Below the pieces are notes generated by a model. That model had not been told where the DNA came from, did not search any database, and saw only the letters and a list, made by a program, of their open reading frames with translations. From Cyanobacteria bacterium UBA11370 (GTDB lineage: Bacteria > Cyanobacteriota > Cyanobacteriia > Cyanobacteriales > Coleofasciculaceae): a stretch of 5,539 bases of DNA. A program made the position numbers and the translations under genes. Shown here one piece after another: positions 1-5,487 of this stretch (the stretch's first letter is position 1; every line of letters starts with the position of its first letter). Location: positions 6,564 to 12,102 of the forward strand of contig DNGI01000538.1 of the NCBI GenBank assembly GCA_003486645.1. The letters are read 5' to 3'.

Positions 1-49
1 TTTGTTGTTTGTTGTTTTTTAGCTAACCGATGACCAATGACTAATGAAA
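1..49. repeat. degenerate heptanucleotide repeat tract at the acyltransferase start
   Basis: The first 14 bases are two exact copies of TTTGTTG. In the same 7-base phase come TTTTTTA (15-21), GCTAACC (22-28), GATGACC (29-35), AATGACT (36-42) and AATGAAA (43-49). The later units are related to the reverse complement of the TAGTCAT array at the other end of the window. The tract runs into the coding region: the candidate start ATG at 37 lies inside a repeat unit. Tandem heptamers in spacers are known from cyanobacteria as STRR sequences. Assigning this tract to that class is by resemblance only. Confidence 0.6.
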
Positions 50-1524
50 TGAAACAAGCTCAACCTCCCCTAGAATTTATCCCACCTGCGCTCAATCCCT
101 TAGTTCTACAAATTGTTCAGCAGGTATTGCCGTTAAAACTACGTTTTTCAACTCCAATCGCTCAAATTGAAGCTGATAATGTTGAGAGTTTAGTCGATTT
201 GTATCGCCAATTTCAGGAGCATAAAATTCGATTCTTAATGGCATTTCGCCATCCCAATGTTGATGACCCTTTGTGTATGGCTTACTTACTGTCGCGGTTA
301 GTTCCTAAAGTCGCACAACAACAGGGAATATCTCTACAACACCCCATTCATGCCCATTTTATCTATGATCGCGGCATTCCTTTATGGGCTGGAGAACAAA
401 TGGGATGGCTGTATTCTCGCTTGGGTGGTACTCCAATCCATCGGGGTAAATCAGATTGGAGGGGGTTGCGATCAGCCCGCGACTTGTTTGTTAATGGTCA
501 ATTACCCATGGCGGCGGCTCCAGAAGGAGCAACAAATGGTCATAATGAGATTATTAGCCCTCTAGAACCAGGTATTGCTCAATTAGGATTTTGGTGTGCT
601 GAAGATTTGCTGAAAGCTGGGCGATCAGAGCAGGTTTTAATTGTACCTGTAGGGATTAAATATTATTATGTAGAATCTCCGTGGAACTCACTAGAAAAAC
701 TGTTGAGTGAATTGGAAACCGATAGCGGTTTATCTGTGGAGCAAGAGCATTCTGAATTTCCTCATGAGGAGTCAGAGTTAGATGATTCAACTCAAACACA
801 TTCGATTAACCACAGTCAAGACTCAACCCTTAAAAGTCAAAAATTACTTTATCGACGGCTTTATCGTTTGAGTGAGCATTTATTAGGGTTAATGGAGGAG
901 TTTTATACGCGGTTTTATCATCAAACTTTACCCACAGTTATAGAAGGTCAAGTTTCTGTAAAATCCGGGTCAGGCGTGAGTGCAAATGAAGTGTTAACGG
1001 CTCGCCTTCAGGCTTTATTAAATGTTGCACTCCAGGTAGCAGAGGAGTATTTTGATCTACCAGCCAAAGGAAGTTTAATTGACCGCTGTCGTCGGTTAGA
1101 ACAAGCGGGATGGGATTCGATTTATCGAGAAGATTTCAAGAGTCTTAAAACAGTTTCTGCTGTAGAACGGGGATTAGGCGATCGCATTGCCGAAGAAGCG
1201 AATTTACGAATGTGGCATATGCGGTTAGTGGAAACGTTTGTGGCTGTAACAGGTCGATATGTGATTGAAAAACCAACGGTAGAGAGATTTGCTGAAACCA
1301 CCTTACTTTTATGGGATATGGTGACTCGAATTAAGGGGGATAATCCTTTCAATCGTCCTCAGTTGGGTAAGAAACGAGTGAAAATGACAATAGGACAACC
1401 TCTATCAGTTTCAGAGCGCTATTCAGTTTATCAAACCAATCGTCAAGGTGCTAGACAAGCGGTTGCTGATCTTACTCAAGATTTGCAACAAACGATGGAA
1501 AGTTTGATAGTTCCACGAACCTGA
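37..1524 (+). CDS. PlsC-type 1-acyl-glycerol-3-phosphate acyltransferase-like protein
   Basis: A 495-residue protein of the glycerolipid acyltransferase (PlsC/LPLAT) superfamily, which moves a fatty acyl group onto a lysophospholipid or similar acceptor at the membrane face. Visible motifs: the catalytic HX4D box as RHPNVDDP (H72, D77); a motif II-like GGTPIHRGKSD (130-140, R136); motif III as APEGATNG (161-168, with E163-G164 of the usual PEGT); and motif IV as LIVPVGIKY (201-209). Residues before the HX4D box lack a clear membrane helix, so membrane contact may be peripheral. Residues about 224-266 form an acidic, Ser/His/Gln-rich insert that looks disordered. The last 220 residues are a predicted helical extension absent from minimal PlsC proteins of about 200-250 residues. 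The start at 37 gives MTNEM; the ATG at 49 (M5) is an equally plausible start, and neither has a Shine-Dalgarno. The acceptor is unknown; lysophosphatidate is only the default guess. Confidence 0.85.
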   Translation: MTNEMKQAQPPLEFIPPALNPLVLQIVQQVLPLKLRFSTPIAQIEADNVESLVDLYRQFQEHKIRFLMAFRHPNVDDPLCMAYLLSRLVPKVAQQQGISLQHPIHAHFIYDRGIPLWAGEQMGWLYSRLGGTPIHRGKSDWRGLRSARDLFVNGQLPMAAAPEGATNGHNEIISPLEPGIAQLGFWCAEDLLKAGRSEQVLIVPVGIKYYYVESPWNSLEKLLSELETDSGLSVEQEHSEFPHEESELDDSTQTHSINHSQDSTLKSQKLLYRRLYRLSEHLLGLMEEFYTRFYHQTLPTVIEGQVSVKSGSGVSANEVLTARLQALLNVALQVAEEYFDLPAKGSLIDRCRRLEQAGWDSIYREDFKSLKTVSAVERGLGDRIAEEANLRMWHMRLVETFVAVTGRYVIEKPTVERFAETTLLLWDMVTRIKGDNPFNRPQLGKKRVKMTIGQPLSVSERYSVYQTNRQGARQAVADLTQDLQQTMESLIVPRT

Positions 1525-1538
1525 TCGATAGGAATTAG

Positions 1539-2105
1539 TTAGATTCTTAGATACTTGCGAAGTAGAGAAGCATTTTGTTGGTGAACTTTTATTCGCTCAG
1601 TTAGTAATTCCGCTGTTAGAGAATAATCAGCCATTTGAGCTTGTTCACTAACAAATAGAGCCTTACGACTGACTGATTCATTGCTTTCAATTAATAGCGG
1701 AATCATATCTTGTAGAGTAGGAACTTCTGCTGTTTCTGCCATAGAAGACAGGCGCAGGAACTCAGTATGAGGATCGGGTGTTGGAATTCCTAGAGCCTTA
1801 ATGCGCTCTGTAATCTGTTCCACCGCCGTTGTCATTTCAGTGTACTGTTTTTCTAACAGTTCATCTAAAGAATCAGACAACGGTTCAGTAACTTTCCATC
1901 TACAGTTATGCGTTTTTAAGTAAATACTATAAGTATCTTCTAAAACCTGGGATAAACCTGAAACTAGGGTGATATGTTCAGTTTGTTCAATAGTAGTATA
2001 GATATCCACTTGAGAATTAAGTTCACCAATCCGATCCTTCAATTTATCCAGTGGAGTATTAGCTTCTTCTTGGTCGGTTTGTTGTCCGTTGAGTGGGGAA
2101 ATCAT
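1539..2105 (-). CDS. Dps/ferritin-like DNA-protection protein with altered ferroxidase ligands
   Basis: A 188-residue member of the Dps family, which normally forms a 12-subunit shell that oxidises and stores iron and shields DNA from peroxide. The core is clear: DTYSIYLKTHN (57-67), EKQYTEM (85-91), ITERIKALG (98-106), and a C-terminal helix with LLTERIKVHQQ (167-177). Aligned without gaps to typical Dps proteins, the inter-subunit ferroxidase ligands are R69 (normally His, in the HW pair), D81 (normally His, in LHE), E85 (Asp/Glu), E96 (Asp/Glu) and E100 (Glu). Both histidines are therefore missing while the carboxylates remain. The N-terminal extension of about 40 residues is hydrophilic, acidic and long for the family. 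The ATG at 2105 is the only Met before the core. No Shine-Dalgarno is evident. The gene ends 14 bp from the convergent acyltransferase stop. Family assignment is secure; catalytic ferroxidase activity is doubtful. Confidence 0.88.
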   Translation of the reverse strand: MISPLNGQQTDQEEANTPLDKLKDRIGELNSQVDIYTTIEQTEHITLVSGLSQVLEDTYSIYLKTHNCRWKVTEPLSDSLDELLEKQYTEMTTAVEQITERIKALGIPTPDPHTEFLRLSSMAETAEVPTLQDMIPLLIESNESVSRKALFVSEQAQMADYSLTAELLTERIKVHQQNASLLRKYLRI

Positions 2106-2131
2106 GCTATTTATTTCTACAACAAATTGGG

Positions 2132-2159
2132 ATATTGTGTGATCTCAAATCCTTGTAAA
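2132..2159 (-). promoter_or_regulatory. weak candidate sigma-70-type promoter for the Dps gene
   Basis: On the minus strand, TTTACA (2159-2154, five of six bases of TTGACA) is followed after 16 bp by CAATAT (2137-2132, three of six bases of TATAAT). This lies about 27 bp upstream of the Dps ATG. The -35-like hexamer overlaps one arm of the 2154-2183 palindrome. The -10 match is poor, so this is a tentative suggestion. Confidence 0.2.
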
Positions 2160-2183
2160 GACCTTCAATGAAACGTCTCTACA
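2154..2183 (-). repeat. imperfect 30-bp palindrome (interspersed repeat-like) upstream of Dps
   Basis: On the minus strand the arm TGTAGAGACGTT (2183-2172) faces AAGGTCTTTACA (2165-2154) across a 6-base loop. Ten of 12 positions are Watson-Crick pairs. As minus-strand RNA one more becomes a G-U pair, leaving one G-G mismatch, so the Dps-sense transcript folds better than its complement. From memory, GTAGAGACG-armed palindromes recur in cyanobacterial intergenic DNA, so this may be a copy of a dispersed element. A genome search would be needed to confirm that. It could also act as a 5' leader hairpin or a read-through attenuator. Confidence 0.55.
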
Positions 2184-2223
2184 TTCTTTGAAAGGAGATG
2201 TCTAATTAGGAAAGAGAGAGAAT

Positions 2224-2243
2224 CCTGTGAATGAATTCACGGG
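2224..2243. repeat. 20-bp inverted repeat, possible terminator of the transglutaminase gene
   Basis: Arms CCTGTGAAT (2224-2232) and ATTCACGGG (2235-2243) are separated by two bases. Eight of nine positions pair, and the ninth is a T-G wobble only in plus-strand RNA. On the minus strand it lies about 65 bases downstream of the transglutaminase stop and is followed by a pyrimidine-rich stretch, not a true U-run. It could be a weak terminator or simply a dispersed palindrome. Confidence 0.4.
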
Positions 2244-2253
2244 TATCAATTAT

Positions 2254-2295
2254 CTTACTTCTTACTTCTGACTGCTGACTAGTGACTACTAACTC
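2254..2295. repeat. six degenerate tandem heptamers
   Basis: Six consecutive 7-base units fit the pattern NTNACTN: CTTACTT twice (2254-2267), CTGACTG (2268-2274), CTGACTA (2275-2281), GTGACTA (2282-2288) and CTAACTC (2289-2295). On the minus strand the central units read TAGTCAG and TAGTCAC, close to the TAGTCAT array at the end of the window. The array occupies the spacer between the transglutaminase stop and the Dps start. Confidence 0.65.
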
Positions 2296-2302
2296 CTATA
2301 AT
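2275..2302 (+). promoter_or_regulatory. candidate antisense promoter toward the transglutaminase gene
   Basis: A perfect TATAAT (2297-2302) lies 16 bp after CTGACT (2275-2280), which matches four of six bases of TTGACA. A second TATAAT (2309-2314) comes from the 12-bp duplication. Transcription from here would run antisense into the 3' end of the transglutaminase gene. In AT-rich DNA such matches occur by chance, so confidence is low. Confidence 0.2.
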
Positions 2303-2318
2303 TTTTCCTATAATTTTT
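2295..2318. repeat. 12-bp perfect tandem duplication across the transglutaminase stop codon
   Basis: CCTATAATTTTT occurs twice back to back (2295-2306 and 2307-2318). On the minus strand each copy contains GAAAAATTATAG. The duplication therefore repeats the last codons Glu-Lys-Leu and the TAG stop in frame, leaving a second in-frame stop immediately behind the first. Slippage or a small duplication is the simplest origin. Confidence 0.75.
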
Positions 2319-3090
2319 CAACAAAAATTTTCATAGTTTCCATTTGGGCAGAACCAAAAATTGTAGCAAAAGAAACATCGGCAGCATCTCGTCCTGTACC
2401 AATCCGAATCAATCCATCAAGAGGAACCAGTCGAGTAGCATCAAATAAATACCAGCGATCGCCTAAATAAGCTTCAAAACAAGCATGAAAATCGGGGGGT
2501 TCTAAACGATACGCGTAAGCAGAAACAAACCGTGCTGGAATGTTTAATGCCCGACAAAATGCAATTCCTAAATGAGCAAAATCTCGACAAACTCCTGCTC
2601 GTTCTGTTGCTGTATCGTAAGCTGAAGTATGGGCATTTGTGCTACCTGATAAATAGGTAACGTTGTCGTAAATCCAGTTACAGATAGCCGTCACTCTGGA
2701 ATATCCCGGTTTTAATTGACCAAATTCATGTTGTGCTAACCGCATTAATCGATCTGACTGACAGTAGCGGCTTGGAAATAGGTAATAGAGAGTTTCTAGG
2801 GGGAATTTAGCGGGGGAAATTTCGGGAATTGAGTCAAGATTTTGGTTATCTTTCAATAACTCGACTGTTGCGTAGTACGAAAGTTGTAGAGTTCCAGGGG
2901 GTGCGATAATGCGAATATATCGATTTTCAACAAAGGGAGAGACATATTCTTCAAAATCGAGAGATGGTTCAATTTGAAGGTCTTCGTCTAGAACGTTCTG
3001 GTCACTGTTTTTTACAACACTGATGTTAAAAATAAAAGTAGTAGAATCAGGAATATTGTAATTTAATTTAGATCCAAGTTTAAATTTCAT
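2308..3090 (-). CDS. transglutaminase-like (cysteine protease fold) domain protein
   Basis: A 260-residue protein with a bacterial transglutaminase-like domain. Members of this superfamily use a papain-like Cys-His-Asp triad for protein cross-linking, peptide hydrolysis or amidation. The triad is visible: C168 in GVCRDFAHLG, H202 in DFHACFEAYL and D217 in WYLFDAT. The segment after Asp (GTGRDAADVSFATIFG, 231-246) is typical of the bacterial group. Residues 1 to about 105 form a beta-rich N-terminal domain like the one that precedes the catalytic core in relatives. There is no signal peptide or membrane helix, so a cytoplasmic location is inferred. The ATG at 3090 begins the first plausible domain strand; no Shine-Dalgarno is visible. 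It lies 138 bp downstream of the cyclase stop on the same strand and may or may not be co-transcribed. Substrate and biological role cannot be told from sequence; many such proteins are proteases and not cross-linkers. Confidence 0.85.
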   Translation of the reverse strand: MKFKLGSKLNYNIPDSTTFIFNISVVKNSDQNVLDEDLQIEPSLDFEEYVSPFVENRYIRIIAPPGTLQLSYYATVELLKDNQNLDSIPEISPAKFPLETLYYLFPSRYCQSDRLMRLAQHEFGQLKPGYSRVTAICNWIYDNVTYLSGSTNAHTSAYDTATERAGVCRDFAHLGIAFCRALNIPARFVSAYAYRLEPPDFHACFEAYLGDRWYLFDATRLVPLDGLIRIGTGRDAADVSFATIFGSAQMETMKIFVEKL

Positions 3091-3092
3091 AG

Positions 3093-3120
3093 TTAGGGAT
3101 TAGAGATTAACGAGTTAATA
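3093..3120. repeat. short degenerate heptad array upstream of the transglutaminase gene
   Basis: Three units fit TTARNGA (TTAGGGA 3093-3099, TTAGAGA 3100-3106, TTAACGA 3107-3113), followed by a more diverged GTTAATA (3114-3120). The array starts 2 bp from the transglutaminase ATG and occupies the position where a ribosome-binding site would lie. It has the same 7-base period as the other arrays in the window but a different core sequence. Confidence 0.5.
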
Positions 3121-3228
3121 GTATGGTTGAATATTTTTTCTAGAGTTTCATCTATCTAGAGGGAGATTATGCAATCAGTTAGGAGGAACTGTTTACTAGT
3201 TGCTGCTGAATTCCCATCAATTTGCAAC

Positions 3229-5487
3229 TTATTCCCCATTATCTCCTAATTGACAAATCCGATCCGATAGCATTGCTGCTACATCCGGAGGTACGGAAGT
3301 AAAATGGATGTAAAAACCCTGATTATCATGAGGTAATTTGCCCGTTACCTTGGCGTATAAGGTTCCCATTTGATCGGCGCGATCGCCAGGAATTAAGAAA
3401 TTAATTTTGATATTACTCAAAGGTTCTAAACTATACTCGGCGCGTACCTCAGCGTTTGTTAGAGAGAGTTTTACAATTCTTCCTTGAAATACAGTTTCGC
3501 CAATATGTTTACCATGCACAACCGTACACAGGATGGGTATATCTTGATTTAGTTTAAGCAACGTATCTTCTTGACTATCCAAAAATAAATTATAGCTTCC
3601 ACCGATTCCTCGGACTTGAAAAATAGCAATTGCCTCGTCAAATCCCTTGGGTTTTACTAACTTTTGCTGTTGAATTTGAACAATAGCTGCCACTTCTTCT
3701 AACGTTGTCTCTGAGATAAAAATTTGTCCCCCTACTGTATAAGATTCAATCCGAGATGTGAGATTAATATTCGCCCCAACTACAGCATATTTAGCGCGTT
3801 TTTGGGAACCGATATTACCGACTACAACATCCCCTGTGTTAATCCCAATTCCCATTTGAATTTGCGGCAATCCTAACCGTTTCAATTGTTCGTTAACGGA
3901 AGACATTGCTAACTGCATCGCAACCGCACAAGCTACTGCGCGTTGAGGATCATCCTCTTTTTGTGTAGGTGCACCAAACAGGACTAAAATGGTATCACCA
4001 ATAAACTCATCAATGGTTCCTCCATACTGAGTAATGACTTCAGTCATTTCAGCCAAATAGATGTTTAATAACTCAACAATTATTTCGGGTTGCAAGCGTT
4101 CAGAGATAGCAGAAAAACCTCTTAAATCCGACATCAAAATTGTTACCTTTCGCCGTTCTCCTCCTAACTTCAATCCTTGAGGAGTTTCGAGTAACGTAGC
4201 GACAACTTCATCAGTAACATAACGGCTGAAAATCTGGCGAATAGTATCGGCAGTATGGCCGAGGTAAGTGGCGATCGCAATCACTGAACCAACTATACCC
4301 AATAGCGGTGGCACAAGGGGAATCCACCACCCTCCTAAAAATGCTAAATAACAGATGCCATAGAGACTGCTAATCGCTAACAAAATACCAACCGTCGATC
4401 TCAGAGAAAACTTAGTAATTCCTCGCGCATATCGCCATTTCCAGCTTAACGTCGCGCCTATTAATGACCAGAAAAAAATCCATATCCACTCTAACGGATC
4501 GAACCACGTTTTAATTACAGGCTGTTCTCCTAGGGCTGAACTAATGATGTGGCTGGTGAGATTCGCTTGAATTTCCACCCCTGCCATTTTATCGGGAATA
4601 CCGATTAGTTTGCTACTATAAGGGATTAGAAATAAATCTTTTTTACTTTGAGCCGTTGCCCCAATCAAAACAAGGCGATCGCTAAACAATTGTGACGGTA
4701 TTTTATCCTCTAAAACTTGACTCACTGATACAGTACGAAAGCTTTTTGGTCGTCCTCTATAATTTAAGAGGATCTGATAGCCTTCAGCATTAGTACGGAT
4801 ATAGCCACCATCATTTTTTTCAAAGGGAACAAATATGGCTTGACCTAATTGTAAATTATTTGGATTTGCCGCTGACGGTTGCGGTAGAATACCTTTACTT
4901 TTGAGATAAATTTCGGCTAATCTCAGTCCCAAACTAGAGACTATTTCCCCATCTTTAGCAGTCAGATACAGAAACGTTCGACGCAACTTACTATCTGCAT
5001 CAAGAAGGGCATCATTCGCCGCAACTTGACCTAATTCTTTGAGTACAGGGGGTGGATTAATGGGTGAGTCTTCATTATTTCCAATGACTTTTTGGATGCC
5101 AATTAAATTTGGTGTAGATTTAAAAATTTGAACTAGACTTTTGTGTCCCGGTTCTTCCGGTAAATCTCGATAAATATCTAAACCAATGGCTTTTGGTTGT
5201 TGCTGTTTGACTTTTTCAAGTAACTCGGCTATCTTGGCATCAGATAAAGTAGATTGACCGATTTTTTGAATATCTGATTCTGTCAATCCCACAATGACAA
5301 TGCGTGGATCGGCTGGTTTTTCAGGGCGCAGACGAAACAATTGATCGAGGGCTGCCCACTCAAAAGATTGCAACAATCCAGCCAAGCGCACAGCAATTAA
5401 TAACCCAGTAATACTAGGGGCTGTAATCCATACTCCCCGCCATTCCCAAAGCAGCTTTTTCAATTTCATCTGTTGAGTATTGGTCAC
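3229..5487 (-). CDS. CHASE2-sensor class III adenylate/guanylate cyclase with degenerate PilZ-like C-terminus
   Basis: A 752-residue membrane signalling enzyme. Order: membrane helix near residues 18-40; extracytoplasmic CHASE2 sensor about 45-330 (DPRIVIVGLTESDI at 60-73); three membrane helices near 332-350, 364-385 and 387-409; class III cyclase domain about 441-630; and a C-terminal beta-rich domain about 648-745. The cyclase keeps both metal aspartates (D454 in SDLRGFS, D498 in FIGD) and the transition-state pair N575/R579 (NINLTSR), so it should be active. The base-recognition positions are E494 (usually Lys in adenylyl cyclases) and A568 (usually Asp or Thr), so cGMP is as likely a product as cAMP. 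The tail resembles PilZ (IVKLSLTNAEV, then GFYIHF) but lacks the RxxxR and D/NxSxxG c-di-GMP motifs. The longest start is GTG at 5487, inside a heptad repeat; ATG at 5469 (M7) is an alternative and may be the true start. An in-frame TGA lies just upstream of the GTG. No Shine-Dalgarno is seen before either start. Confidence 0.9.
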   Translation of the reverse strand: MTNTQQMKLKKLLWEWRGVWITAPSITGLLIAVRLAGLLQSFEWAALDQLFRLRPEKPADPRIVIVGLTESDIQKIGQSTLSDAKIAELLEKVKQQQPKAIGLDIYRDLPEEPGHKSLVQIFKSTPNLIGIQKVIGNNEDSPINPPPVLKELGQVAANDALLDADSKLRRTFLYLTAKDGEIVSSLGLRLAEIYLKSKGILPQPSAANPNNLQLGQAIFVPFEKNDGGYIRTNAEGYQILLNYRGRPKSFRTVSVSQVLEDKIPSQLFSDRLVLIGATAQSKKDLFLIPYSSKLIGIPDKMAGVEIQANLTSHIISSALGEQPVIKTWFDPLEWIWIFFWSLIGATLSWKWRYARGITKFSLRSTVGILLAISSLYGICYLAFLGGWWIPLVPPLLGIVGSVIAIATYLGHTADTIRQIFSRYVTDEVVATLLETPQGLKLGGERRKVTILMSDLRGFSAISERLQPEIIVELLNIYLAEMTEVITQYGGTIDEFIGDTILVLFGAPTQKEDDPQRAVACAVAMQLAMSSVNEQLKRLGLPQIQMGIGINTGDVVVGNIGSQKRAKYAVVGANINLTSRIESYTVGGQIFISETTLEEVAAIVQIQQQKLVKPKGFDEAIAIFQVRGIGGSYNLFLDSQEDTLLKLNQDIPILCTVVHGKHIGETVFQGRIVKLSLTNAEVRAEYSLEPLSNIKINFLIPGDRADQMGTLYAKVTGKLPHDNQGFYIHFTSVPPDVAAMLSDRICQLGDNGE

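Noticed and set aside
350..565. Plus-strand open frame inside the acyltransferase gene
   Set aside because: It overlaps the motif-bearing acyltransferase frame completely and shows no recognisable domain; it is an out-of-frame shadow.
1122..1352. Minus-strand open frame antisense to the acyltransferase
   Set aside because: No family motif, and it lies fully within a well-supported gene on the other strand.
1974..2171. Plus-strand open frame antisense to the Dps N-terminus
   Set aside because: It is hydrophobic by virtue of the opposite strand's composition, has no ribosome-binding site, and half of it is antisense to a supported gene.
2282..2470. Plus-strand open frame opposite the transglutaminase C-terminus
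   Set aside because: It is antisense to a gene with an intact catalytic triad, and its first codons are repeat and low-complexity sequence.
3139..3160. Two TCTAGA palindromes 10 bases apart, possible hairpin
   Set aside because: A 6-bp AT-rich stem with a 10-base loop and no U-run on the appropriate strand is too weak to call a terminator or operator.
3181..3258. AGGAGGA followed by a TTG codon and a 17-codon frame on the plus strand
   Set aside because: The spacing of about 12 bases to a rare start is poor, the frame is very short and it runs antisense into the cyclase end. The purine run is probably coincidental.
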